Below, one piece after another: positions 10,534 to 20,548 of a stretch of 64,000 nt of DNA; position 1 is the first letter of the stretch; each line of letters starts with the position of its first letter. The notes under the pieces were generated by a model. The model was not told the origin of the DNA and searched no databases. It saw nothing but the letters and a program-made list of their open reading frames with translations. Source of the DNA: Diadophis punctatus similis (Eukaryota > Chordata > Lepidosauria > Squamata > Dipsadidae); assembly GCA_023053685.1 (NCBI GenBank), contig JALIGW010000001.1, positions 225,902,434-225,966,433 of the forward strand. Direction: 5' to 3'. The translations under genes and the position numbers were made by a program.

Positions 10534-11321
10534 TGGGGATTAAATTCTTTTGCCCGGATTGCAGGGCTGCCTCTCCCCCCCCCCCCGATTCAGCCAAGAT
10601 CCCTTGGCTAACTCCTGCCTTTGTCTCGGGAAGAGTAAAGAGAGAGAGAGGCCCCCAGGGTGTGCCGATTGCCTATAGAAAGGCCGCTAGAACGGAGCTG
10701 GTGTTAAGCGCAGGCAGCCGGCTGAGAATAACAGAGACCTCGTGGCGTCTTCTACTTTCGGTTTCCTTGTGACCAGGAAGCATAGAGGGTGATCCTAGAG
10801 AGGCCCCGGGAGCGCTGCCGATCGTCGGAGGTCTGAGAATGGCGCCAAATTCAAAAGTGGAAGCCGACCGCGAGCGAGGCTTCTGCAGTCGGCTTCCCTG
10901 CGTGGCGGCCGGCTCGATTAAAGTGCCGCCGCGCGCTTTCCGTTCAAATCGGGTGAATCGCTCCTGGGATTCCTGAGCGAGGGGGGCGGCCACGGGTTGA
11001 GCCCTTTACAACCAGAGCCGGAGCGAGCCCAAACGGCTTGGAACCTGGTTGCAGCCGCGGAGCGATCGATCCCGGCTGAGGGGATGGGGGGGTCAGGGGG
11101 GTTTGGGCTTGAGGCCCAAAATCCCCACGTGGCAGCCTAGGCTAAAAGCCACAGCGTGCTTGCCACATTCCCCTCGCTCACTACTACTTCAGTTGAATCA
11201 AATCCAAAGAGGTTAATTTAAATCAAATTCAGTACAACCTGATCTTCTTAGTTGTCTGTGAATGTTGGAACCAGCAGTTGGGATGAGCTGTTTTCGCCAC
11301 GTCCTACTCTGCTGAGGACGA
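10534..11321 (-). other. DIRS 5' leader region
   Basis: This GC-rich stretch lies between the terminal repeat and the ORF1 start. It holds C- and G-runs (10571-10586, 11088-11100) and no long coding frame of recognisable type. It probably carries the element's promoter and leader; no specific promoter motif could be assigned. Confidence 0.5.
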
Positions 11322-11443
11322 GTCATAACTGGGCCTCAAAGGGGCGGATCCAGGGGATTTAAGAAAAAAAGTGACTCGGTCCTCAACTGCTGGTAGGCGG
11401 AGACAACCCCGTCCTGACTGCTGGCTCCTCACAGGATGGAGAA
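11322..11443 (-). repeat. DIRS upstream inverted terminal repeat
   Basis: This is the 5' end of the element in its reading direction. About 109 bp (11322-11430) are the exact complement of 4913-5021, and the outermost 13 bases recur in the ICR. The sequence 11271-11321 next to it is weakly similar to the matching part of the other end. Confidence 0.88.
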
Positions 11444-12009
11444 CCCATTGTTTTACAGGACTGGCCAGTAGACAGCTCAAGGGTATGTGTGTGCATGTGT
11501 GTGTCCATTAATGCAGTACTGTGCACATACTAAATAGCATTCTTAACATAATGGAAAAATGTTTAATAAAGCTCTTGGAGAATGGCACTTTTTAGGCTAC
11601 AGTCATGAGATTCATAAACTGTAATAAACTTTATGTTTGGTTTTTGGCTTCTGAACTCAGCCACTATGGTTGGTAAACCATGATTTATGGCTTAAAATTT
11701 TATTAAAATTATGTTTGAACTATGCAATTAATACAAATCATGCCTTAACATGATGTGAGACCAGCCAAGCAGGAAGGAAGATAAAGGCTCTTTTTTCAAA
11801 CCAAATCAGAGAAAGGATATGATTCAAATATTTAGTCAGAAGTTAATCTTATTGAATTTATAAGCCTTTTTCTTGTGAGTGGATGCAGAACTATGACAAA
11901 ATTACTTTACAAATATGTGAAAATTAGATTCTTCTTCTTTTCTACAATTACAGAATCAAGGCATTCTTTCTCCTGCTCCATTTCCCAGAAATGTCTTTTC
12001 ATTTACTTT
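11444..12009. other. Intron-like sequence, no feature recognised
   Basis: AT-rich sequence of IGHMBP2 intron 2 between the DIRS element and an old LINE scrap. Nothing beyond a short (TG)n stretch near 11485-11503 was noticed. Confidence 0.4.
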
Positions 12010-12125
12010 ATCTTTTGTAACAGTAAAAATTTATTAAACTTCTTTACCATTCAATCCGCAACAGTTCTGGGTGGTTTACAACAATCAAAGAAAGATTACA
12101 ATCAAAATAAAAGATAACAAGTGCA
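12010..12125 (-). repeat. Old L2/CR1-type LINE 3' end fragment
   Basis: The AGTTCTGGGTGGTTTACAAC stretch matches, with decay, the GATTCTGGGCGGCTTACAAC 3' end of the younger LINE at 16018-17893. Only the last 100 bp or so remain. Confidence 0.5.
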
Positions 12126-12522
12126 ATAAACCTCCATCCCCCCCAAATTTTAATTATGTAAATGTAGTTATTTTCAGGGAAAAAATATTGCTTATTCTTC
12201 TACTGTAAATTGTCAAAACTGACTTGAATACTGAGAAGTCCTTATCTCTGTCCATTGGCCATATTGTATTTGTGATAATAAACTGTTTTTCTTGGGCAAT
12301 TATATTTTTAAAAGAATGTAAAATTTATGCTGCTAATAACTCCATGTGTGAATAAAAAAAGTTTTCTCGTTATTTGATGTAGCAGCTGCAATTCAAAGAC
12401 TCTGAAATCATTACAGATTCAGAAAGAACCCATCACATTATGAAGGTCTATCCTTCCAATATCTAAAGCTACACCTACCCTTTTATAATCAACTTTCTTT
12501 CAAAATTAACACTTTTACTTAC

Positions 12523-12692
12523 CAGGCCCAAAACTATTGGAAGGTAACTCTGTGTCTAAACCACGTTTTTGTGGCTGTAAAGTTACAAGCAGATGGCCAT
12601 ATAGCCCAGTTTTTTGACAATGTAGTTCGAGTTTCAGTAAGCAAATTCCTCTACGCTGCAGCTCTTTCAGGGAGATTCCTTCTTGCCATGCT
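12523..12692 (-). CDS. IGHMBP2: IGHMBP2 coding exon 2
   Basis: On the minus strand an acceptor (TTTTTCAG, ending at 12693) and a donor (GTAAGT, from 12522) bound 170 nt open in one frame. The translation includes [29 protein letters not shown] and LPSNSFGPG. These align with the N-terminal region of vertebrate IGHMBP2 (SMUBP-2), just before and within helicase subdomain 1B. Joined to exon 1 the phase is right: AG from exon 1 plus A makes Arg, giving EARAWQE. The exon ends in phase 1, where mammalian IGHMBP2 continues with the helicase domain. IGHMBP2 is a 5'-3' RNA/DNA helicase associated with ribosomes. The following exon was not found in the 12.5 kb to the left, so intron 2 is long and carries the DIRS element. 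Confidence 0.93.
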
Positions 12693-13460
12693 CTGAAAAA
12701 GATCATGCAGAGAGAAAAACCACATCATTGTTAACTAGATACCACCTGAGAAGCTAAATCCTATTGTGGCCCTCTTTGCTTCCATCCAGAGAGAACATTG
12801 GCGGGCAACAAAAAACATCTCCCATATAGATAATAATGTTATTTTACTTATTTAAAAGATGTGTATAGTCACTCATCTTAAACAATTCTGGGTGACTCAA
12901 CATTGTAACAAGTCTTCTCAAACCTGCAAATATGTTGAACTAGAACATTCATAATTTCCATTTGAAGGACATCAAGTTAGATAAAACTATTTTAAAAAGT
13001 CAGAGTCAGTAACAAGATTTACAGATCATTCTAAGCAATTACATTTAATCTTGGCTTGCCTTAGCACAATACATAAAGCCAGCCACATCTGATAATTATG
13101 GCTTATAATTTATTGTGTGAGCTTAACTTTGAATTTCAGATAAATTTCCTAACCTATAAGTGAAGAAACCTTGCAATATGTCGCAATATTTGTATTTGTG
13201 TACTTCTGATGGCCCATTGAGCATTTTGCTATTTCAAGACTGCTTGTTTTCTTGTGCCATATCATCTTGCATATGCTAGATGAATGAATCACAGAGCAAA
13301 TAAAACCAGTTTCTAACTCTTATGTCTATGTTTAGCAGCGATGCAGAAGCTTTTGGGGTGGGGAAAACCACATATATGTTTTGAATGGCATGCTTGCGAC
13401 TACCCTCCCCAAAATAATAGATGTGGATAGGATTTTTTTTCATTTCATTTCCTCTTAATG
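12693..13460. other. IGHMBP2 intron 1, unremarkable part
   Basis: AT-rich intron sequence immediately upstream of exon 2. No further exon or clear repeat was seen. Confidence 0.5.
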
Positions 13461-13594
13461 TAAGGTGACCAGACGTCCCGCTTTTGGCGGGACAGACACG
13501 CTTTTCAAGCGTGTGTCCCGCGTCCCGCATTCTTTCAAAAAAGTCATGCTTTTTTGGAAAGAATGCCGAAACAGCGGGACGTCTGGTCACCTTA
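13461..13594. mobile_element. Short MITE with perfect 21-bp inverted ends and internal hairpins
   Basis: The element starts TAAGGTGACCAGACGTCCCG and ends with its exact complement (13574-13594). If the outer TA is read as target site, the flanks are TA on both sides, as for Tc1/mariner-type elements. Two more self-complementary stems lie inside: around 13491-13516 (ACACGC...GCGTGT) and 13529-13566 (CATTCTTTC...GAAAGAATG). The superfamily is not settled. Confidence 0.75.
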
Positions 13595-14222
13595 GAAGGA
13601 AGCACAAAAGAGAGGTACCAGAAGCAAGTCCGGCAAAGTGGAATTTCAGCCAGCCGGCTGCCTGCTGGGGAGAGGGGTAAGGGGGGCTGCTCCTCCTCTC
13701 CTTCCCCCGCCCCATCCCTAGTCCCGCCCTCGGAGGCGCCGCTGCTTTTGGGATGCGGGTGGAGGGGTGAGGGACGAGGAGCCGTCGCCGCTGCCGTCGT
13801 CAGTTTGAGCTCATGAGCGGCCCGTCCGGCGGCGCAAACAGCCCTTCCTCATCCCCCTCCCCTTCCTTCCCCCCGTCGCCATGCTGCCGCCGTTGCTCTG
13901 GGGCCGGGCGGGCGACCGGCACTTGGATGGCTGAAGCTCGCGAGAGAGTGCCGCCTCGCAGGTAAGCTGCCGGCTGCCTCCTTTCCCCGCCTCCCGTTCG
14001 TCGCTTGCCAGCCCAAGCCACTGCCGGCTCCCGAAGGGGAGGCGGGAGGCGAGGAAAGGCCTCCCGCCTCCCCCCCCCTGGACGCCGACATTTGCGTTGT
14101 TTTGCCCTCTGCGCATGCGCAGCGTTCTGCACATGCACACAGGGCAAACTCAAATGGCGGCGCCCAGGCGGGCCCGCCCCCCCGTCCCGCTTAAAAAAAA
14201 AATCTGGGCACTTTATCTTAAT
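13595..14222 (-). repeat. GC-rich, CpG-rich interspersed repeat
   Basis: The block ends with a G/C-rich stretch, then CCCGCTTAAAAAAAAAA and TCTGGGCACTTTATCTTA. A second copy of this end lies at 61255-61383. Both share TCTGCGCATGCGCAGCGTTC and AACTCAAATGG. The block directly follows the MITE at 13461-13594, and the terminus resembles a decayed version of that MITE's end, so the two may form one composite element. The long open frames here on both strands are GC-driven and not treated as genes. It is not obviously a promoter because the IGHMBP2 start is 5 kb away. Confidence 0.55.
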
Positions 14223-15319
14223 GTAAAGTAATATAGCTAATAGGATTGCTCTCTAGCCATAAATTTAATTTCCCTTTCTGTCAAATTATGAGCTATAATT
14301 TGGTAATACATGGAGGTCTCCAGAGATTCCACTCAGTGCTTCTGTGGACAATGAATGGCTGCAGGACCTGGCCTTGTACATTCCCACTGCCCATCTAAAC
14401 AGCCTGTCAAAAGAGTTGCCACTTTGTCACATATTCCTCCACTCTTATTTTTGTTTTTCAGCCGAATATTTCACCCAAGGAACATATTACATATTTGTTA
14501 ATATCAGCAAATGAACAATAGATCAAAACAAGCTCACAAATTTAAGGAACAGATAATTTTTACTTCAACAGTTTTTAATGTATATGTATACATTCAATTT
14601 GGCTATAATAAAACATGTGGATATTGCATTTCTCCAGAAATCAATTGCTAGACGCTCCTGCATTCTTAAACCTCATTGTCTAATAATGCAATGGCAATTG
14701 CTCAAAGTCACCTTCTCTACCCAATGTTATCTTACCATTTTATTTACTTATTTAAGTTATATTCTATCACAGTCTATTGATTCTTGTTAACATATTGTGC
14801 AAACCCAAACAGCAGTAATTTATTCATAGTTAAACATACTACAGCTTTTTACAATGTATGGATCAAGTATACTGGTACAACTGGAGAAAAATACTCCATT
14901 ACTGGCTATAAGCATTGGGATATTACTGTATTGAGGATGGGAAGAAATCTTAAACGTATCTCAGAGCCATTTGCTTTCTAAAAGTTCACTTCAGGGCCTA
15001 TACTAAGCAACAAACGAAGTTTTGTCACACTTGATTATTGCAATCCATTAACGATTACTTGGGTCAATTTAAACAGGATTTTGTCCAGGTGTTGTGATTG
15101 CTTTGATCATTTTCGTGGATGTTTTATGCTGGAAGGTAGATGGGGGCAAGTACAATTATTCCAGTTTTTCTGGACCTCTCAATAGCTTTTAATATCCAAC
15201 TGTGATAACCTGGGCTACCTGGTAGGCTTTGTAGTCCTGACCCTTCCTCTCAGGATGTGTTGAGATAAGTAGTGTTGAGAGACTACTATTTGATCCATAA
15301 ATTGTTGACCTATAGAAAT
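14223..15319. other. IGHMBP2 intron 1, no feature recognised
   Basis: AT-rich intron sequence with chance open frames only (for example 14578-14790). No repeat was identified. Confidence 0.4.
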
Positions 15320-15327
15320 CTATAGGG

Positions 15328-15665
15328 CCGTGATGGCGAACCTATGGCATCTGTGGGCATACGAGCTGTCGCCCCAGCTCAGTTCCGCTGCACATTCACA
15401 CACGCCTCCCGCCAGCCAGCTGGTCTTCGGGCCTCTGCTGTGCATGCGCAGGGCGCATGCAGGGGGCCCGCACATGCATGCGTGGGCCTCATGCAGGGGC
15501 GCATGCATGGGGTGGAGCGCATGCAGGGGGCCACGTGAGCATGCACGGGGGTGGGATGCATGCGCGGGGCCGTGCGTACATTGCATTTTGGGGGTTCAGG
15601 GCACGCACGTGCATTCGCACACACACGCTTTCAGCACTCGGTCCGGAAAAGATTAGCCATCACTG
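15328..15665. mobile_element. Non-autonomous hAT-type element, 338 bp
   Basis: The ends are complementary (CCGTGATGGCGAACC at the left, TTAGCCATCACTG at the right). The flanks are CTATAGGG (15320-15327) and CTATATGG (15666-15673), a 7/8 match expected of an 8-bp hAT target-site duplication. The inside is rich in GCATGC-type motifs and codes for nothing recognisable. Confidence 0.8.
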
Positions 15666-15673
15666 CTATATGG

Positions 15674-16017
15674 TGTACCTTGCCGATATGCTGTTAAAAA
15701 CATAGATGAACATGCTGGAAATCCTTCAGAACTATGGAGTAGGATTCATTAGTATGCTGATAACACCTACTCTATTGTTCCCTAGCAATGCTGCTGCAAG
15801 ACAGAAAGCAGTGACCTTGAACATTGCCTAATTTCAGTAATGTGCTGGATGAAGAACAGAAAAAGTTGAAATCAGAAAGTGAGATGAAGCTTGTTTTATT
15901 TATTCTCTGGGCTCTTAGGAAAAAAAACCATATCCGGTCAAAAGAAAGTGCCACTGTATTCAATGCATCACTATAGGTACAGGACTTTTCTTCTTATGTC
16001 TTAGCTAATATTTAATA
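15674..16017. other. IGHMBP2 intron 1, no feature recognised
   Basis: Short unique-looking segment between a hAT element and a LINE. Nothing identifiable was seen. Confidence 0.35.
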
Positions 16018-17893
16018 ATTTAATTTAATAATAGTATTTCTATGCCGCCCAACTCCCTAGGGATTCTGGGCGGCTTACAACAGTAAAAATACATAATAGA
16101 GTAAAAAACAGTTTAAAACATGATTAAAAAAACAATCAACATTTAAAATACATTCAACAATGCATACATACAAGGGGCGGTCTAAAGGACCTCATCACAA
16201 GGTCATTGGCCCCCGACCTGCCGGAAAAGCCAGCTCTTGATGGCTTTCCAGAAGGCCAGTAAGGTGGGGGTAGTACGGATCTCAGGAGGTAGTTCGTTCC
16301 ATAGGGTTGGAGCCGCTACAGAGAAGGCCTTCCCCCGCAGACCCGCCAGCCAACACTGTCTAGCTGAAGAAGGACCACCCTGTGTGATCTCACTGGTCGT
16401 TGGGAGGAATGCAGTAGAAGGCGGTCACGCAGATAAACTGGTCCTGAGCCATGTAGGGCTTTAAAGGTAACAACCAACACCTTGAATTGCGTCCGGAGAC
16501 CAATCGGCAACCAGTGCAGCTCGTGGAGAATGGGCGTCGTGTGGGTGTATCTTGACGCACCCACTACAGCTCACGCAGCTGCATTCTGGACCAGTTGTAG
16601 TCTCCGAACACTCTTCAGGGGTAGCCCCATGTAGAGCATGTTGCAATAATCAAGCCGTGAGGTGATAAGGGCGTGAGTGACCGTGAGAAGAGCCTCTTGA
16701 TCCAAATAGGGTCGCAATTGGTGCACTAGGTGAACCTGTGCAAAGGTCCCCCTAGCTACAGCTGTCAGATGATGGTCTAATTTCAGCTGTGAGTCTAGGA
16801 GGACACCCAAATTGCGAACCCATCCTGAGGGGGTTAGATTTTCACCCCCCAGAACCAAGGCAGGATGATCGATATGGTCCTTCGGAGGCAGCATCCACAT
16901 CCACTCGGTCTTGTCAGGGTTTAATTTGAGCCTGTTGACTCCCATCCAGACCCTTACATCGTCCAGGCACCGACCCATCACATCCACTGCTTCACTGAAT
17001 TGACAAGGGGTGGAGATATACAACTGGGTATCATCAGCGTATTGCTGGAACCTCACCCCATGCCGTCGGATGATCTCACCCAGCAGTTTCATGTAAATGT
17101 TAAATAGGAGGGGAGAGAGGACCGATCCCTGAGGCACCACACAAATGAGGGGCCTAGGGGTCAACCTCTGCCCTCCTGCCAACACCGACTGTGACCGGCC
17201 AGAGAGAAAGAACCACCATAAAACGGTGCCGCCCACTCCCAACTCCCTTAGTCGGCACAGAAGGATACCGTGGTCCATGGTATCGAAAGCCGCTGAGAGG
17301 TCAAGTAGCACCAAGATGGAGGAAAAAATCCCATCTCGGGCTCGCCAGAGATCATCCATCAGTGCGACCAAAGCAGTTTCTGTGCTGTAGCCAGGCCTGA
17401 AGCCCGATTGAAAAGGGTCTAGATAATCCGTTTCATCCAACAACCGTTGGAGCTGAAGCGCCACCACTTTCTCAACAACCTTACCCACAAAGGGTAGGTT
17501 GGAGACTGGACGAAAGTTCTTTAAATCAGCTGGATCCAGGGCGGGCTTCTTGAGGAGGGGCCTGACCACCGCAACCTTTAATGGCTGTGGGACAGATCCC
17601 TCTCTCTGAGAAGCGTTAATCAAAACCTGGAGCCAGCCTCGTGTCACCTCCCTGCTGGAAGAGATGAGCCAGGAGGGGCACGGGTCCAATAAACAAGTGG
17701 AGGAGCTCATCGCTCCAACAGCCTTGTCCACTTTCTCAGGGGTCACGGGCTCAAATTCCTCCCATATAATAGGATTAAGATCTGCCCCGGTCATCTCGGC
17801 TTGAATTGCCCAATCCAATGCTAGGTCCATCCGAATCTGAGCAACTTTATCCGACAGAAACTGCATGAATTCCTCAGCTCTACCCTGTAAAGG
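16018..17893 (-). mobile_element. L2/CR1-type LINE, 5'-truncated, RT frame largely open
   Basis: The minus strand carries a 454-codon frame (about 17893-16571) with DLKNFRPVSNLP, FQSGFRPGYSTETALVAL, LLDLSAAFDTMDH, VPQGSVLSPLLFNIYM, the catalytic QYADDTQL and NPDKTEW. These are the RT blocks of L2/CR1-group non-LTR retrotransposons. The C-terminal part continues in other frames (to about 16240, WNELPPEI-type region), so there is at least one frameshift near 16570. The LINE 3' end is GATTCTGGGCGGCTTACAAC in complement near 16063-16081. No endonuclease is present. The 5' break falls beside the SINE at 17900. Confidence 0.9.
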
Positions 17894-17899
17894 TTTTTT

Positions 17900-18131
17900 T
17901 TTTTGCAATAGCACTTTACTTATATACCGCTTCATAGTGCTTTACAGCCCTCTCTAAGCGGTTTACAGAGTTCAGCATATTGCCCCCAACAATCTGGGTC
18001 CTCATTTTACCGACCTCAGAAGGATGGAAGGCTGAGTCAACCTTGAGCCTAGTGAGATTTGAACAGCTGAACTGCTGAACTAGCAGTCAGCCTGCAGTGG
18101 CAGCATTTAACCACTGCACCACTTCAGCTCT
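17900..18131 (-). repeat. Squamate tRNA-derived SINE, full-length-like
   Basis: Read on the minus strand it begins with a tRNA-like pol III promoter: A box TGGTGCAGTGGTTAAATGC and B box GCAGTTCAAATCTCAC. A conserved body follows (GGCTCAAGGTTGACTCAGCC, GGGGGCAATATGCTGA, CCGCTTAGAGAGGGCTGTAA), then a 3' end in TATATAAGTAAAGTGCTATTG. The same family recurs at 41.6, 44.2 and 48.7 kb. The name Squam1-like is from memory and uncertain. Confidence 0.85.
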
Positions 18132-19060
18132 CCTTTCCCTCTATATTAAGGTTCCTCCTTTCCCTCTATATTAAGGAGGGAAATATGTTATTCTAATTCC
18201 CTGCAGCTGTTATGATTTAGAGAACACATTAATCAGCAACTTCCAAGCAACCCATATGTGACACTAAAACTATAATTAAGTTCAAGTATCTGGATTTTAT
18301 GTTTTAATGAGTACTTTCAAATTATTAGTTTATTCATAAGTGCTTTCAACTCTGCTATCTATAGAGCTAGAAAGTTATTGACTGGGTTTACATATCATAA
18401 AAGCTATGCTACAATTGTTTGGATTAGCACACTTTGTAAATCAGTCATTATGGCTGGCAAACCAGTTTATCACTATTTTTGCTCTGTCATTCTGGTCCAC
18501 TGACCAGCAATATCCTAGTTGTTCTGAAGTAAATACCACACAGGTTTATAGAATTTAGCCCTCACATAAGTAGCTTGTTTAATATGGTATTTATCTATTA
18601 AATATACAAATACACTATTTGTGTATTTACACAAGTATTTGTTTCTAATCCCAATTCTCCAAAGGCAGATTTGCTTAACGGTTTCAAGTCTTCAATTATC
18701 AGGCAGGTGATACAGATAGTCAAAATTAAACTGTGTAATTGACTATAGCGGTGACAAAGTCAATCCGCTGTTCCTTCAAATGTTTTCGATTACAGCACCC
18801 CATCAATTCTTCCTAAGGGTCAATGGTCAGAGCCTACAGAAAGACACCTTATCTTACCTGTTCTTGCCCTAACAAATGTCTATAAGCCAGGTTGTAAACC
18901 AGCATTGGCTAGCAGCAATTTAGAATTAGGAAGCAGATATTTGAATAAGCGTGTTTACAAAGGTCAAAATATATAACTTAAGACGTTGCTACATTCCTAT
19001 TTTTGCTATGGTGACAGAGGGATGCTGAGAAACCCAACTGCCCCCTAGCCGAAGGGATAC
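18132..19060. other. IGHMBP2 intron 1, 5' part
   Basis: A duplicated CTTTCCCTCTATATTAAG stretch lies at about 18132-18177. The rest is AT-rich intron with nothing recognised. The first intron begins at the GTATCC donor beside exon 1. Confidence 0.5.
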
Positions 19061-19143
19061 CTTGCTTCCGAAATTTCGGCCTCTCTTTCCTCCTTTAGCA
19101 ACTCCATTTGCCGGGACACAAACTCTTCCACCAGTGCCGCCAT
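19061..19143 (-). CDS. IGHMBP2: IGHMBP2 coding exon 1
   Basis: The minus-strand ATG at 19143-19141 opens MAALVEEFVSRQMELLKEE, followed by REAEISEA, and reaches a GTATCC donor after 83 nt. Human IGHMBP2 begins with a similar short acidic coiled segment before the helicase core. The phase (AG left over) joins exactly to exon 2 to give one frame of 84 codons plus one base. Exon 1 lies 200 bp from the MRPL21 start on the opposite strand, matching the head-to-head order known for these genes in other vertebrates. Confidence 0.92.
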
Positions 19144-19343
19144 TGCTGCCGGCTTGAGCGGATGCCCCGAGAAGCCCCGTTCTGGGGACAGCAGGCAATG
19201 ACGTGCCGACAACGAACGGCCCTTTAAAACCTAGCTCTCGTTGCCCAACGGTCCCTATAAATGGCGCCCCGGCTGTTCCCAGGGCTGAACTTCCGGTTCC
19301 GTCGGGCGCGAACGCAAGCGGGAGAAAACCTGGTTGGCTTGTA
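19144..19343. promoter_or_regulatory. Bidirectional promoter between IGHMBP2 and MRPL21
   Basis: Only 200 bp separate the two divergent start codons. The interval is GC- and CpG-richer than its surroundings and holds an ETS-type ACTTCCGGT site (19289-19297), common at housekeeping and mitochondrial-protein promoters. A CTATAAAT stretch at 19254-19261 could serve as a TATA-like element for the MRPL21 side but may be incidental. Transcription start sites cannot be placed from sequence alone. Confidence 0.8.
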
Positions 19344-19395
19344 ATGGCTATAGCGGCGTCTTCCTTTGGTTACGGGCAGCTTCTTTCTCGGACAG
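19344..19395 (+). CDS. MRPL21: MRPL21 exon 1
   Basis: The ATG at 19344 starts [17 protein letters not shown], ending ACAG before GTGAGC. It encodes the start of the mitochondrial presequence. The weak upstream context (TGTA) makes the exact start likely but not proved; no upstream in-frame ATG was seen. Confidence 0.88.
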
Positions 19396-20484
19396 GTGAG
19401 CGCGGGCTGTGATCTTTTTAAACCCAACGTTTATTCGTTTCCAGGGTTGGTTACCTTCTGGTATTTTTCTGTTAATGTGGCTCGGCTGTTTTATTCTGCA
19501 CTTTCTGCCTGCATTATAATTATCCTTTGTGTTCTCTTTGCTGCTGGTTTTAAATCGAAAATCCTTTTCCTCTTCTACATCGAGCTCTTATTTATTCTGG
19601 CCTTTTTCTTCAGACAGCCGTCCTTTTCCCCCGACCCCATTTCCCATATTCCCTAATTACGTTGGGCTTCATCTCTGGCCGGTCGTATAATTGAGATTTG
19701 TAATTCACCTCAACCAGGTGAGGAAGGGTGCTTCAAGTCATGGATTATATATAATACAAGTAATTCCTGTATTTAAGGGGAACTCGGCCTTTAAGAAGCA
19801 AAGCACGTTTAGTCAGGTTTTGAACCGCCAAAGCTCAAATGTTTCTTGCATTTCCCCCCTAAATGTCAATGAGGCCTGAGTGATTGTATCCTCTGTATTA
19901 TGTTTGCAGGTTTCATTTATATTATTACAAAAATATGTCCAGAAAACTTAAAGCTATCTATTTTTGAAAATTAAAGTCTGACTCAAACCAAACTAGCATA
20001 ATAATGGTAAGACTGATATTGCTAATAGTGCCTTTTACTCTTTTCAGTTTTAATTTTATTAATTTGATAATGTAAAATAGAATACTTTAAATATTCAACT
20101 TTTTTTCATTTGTTTTGGGTGATTTGGTAGTTTATAACTAAACTGCTTCATAACTGATTTTTTTTAGCATTGCCAAATTGTTTTATTTCTTAAGATGTCA
20201 GTATATGATAAATGTTAATCTCCATTCCAATCGAATATTCTGTGATGGCTACATTCTTGTTACATGTTTTTGAAGTCTGGTAGTTTAAGTGACAAGTTTG
20301 GTAAATTACACTTATTTTACTCTTTAGTATAAATTCACTCAAGGTTATATTTACTTCTTAGGTATGAATAGTATTAAGCAGCACCCCACATTTAATAAAG
20401 AGTAACATCTGAGTGCTTCAATGACAGTCAAGTTTGAGATCCTATTATTCCCTTCTTAGTCTTTCAAGCTGGTAATATTTGAAC

Positions 20485-20548
<64 letters not shown>

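Larger units (their letters stand above)
4876..11443 (-). mobile_element. DIRS-type tyrosine-recombinase retrotransposon, nearly intact
   Basis: A 6.57-kb DIRS-order element lies in IGHMBP2 intron 2, in the same orientation as the gene. Three things define it. ORF2 has fused RT, RNase H, methyltransferase-like and tyrosine-recombinase domains. The termini are inverted, with 4913-5021 and again 5364-5472 complementary to 11322-11430. The internal complementary region (ICR) at 5748-5831 equals the two element ends joined together, in complement. The outer limits were set from that ICR: its two halves end exactly at 4876 and 11443. DIRS elements integrate as circles through their recombinase and usually make no target-site duplication; none is visible. 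The ORF2 frame is uninterrupted and the two downstream repeat units are nearly identical, which points to a recent insertion. The oddities are a tandemly doubled terminal unit, a second inverted ICR and a frameshift in ORF1. Confidence 0.9.

Noticed and set aside
4872..11446. LTR retrovirus-like reading of the 6.6-kb element
   Set aside because: There is no protease or DDE integrase; a tyrosine recombinase, inverted termini and an ICR identify DIRS.
1..12522. IGHMBP2 exon 3 on the minus strand
   Set aside because: I looked for the helicase segment that follows exon 2 and found no matching splice-bounded frame; it probably lies to the left of the window.
13800..14226. Several overlapping open frames on both strands near 14 kb
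   Set aside because: They arise from very GC-rich repeat sequence with few stop codons; products are Arg/Pro/Gly-rich in every frame.
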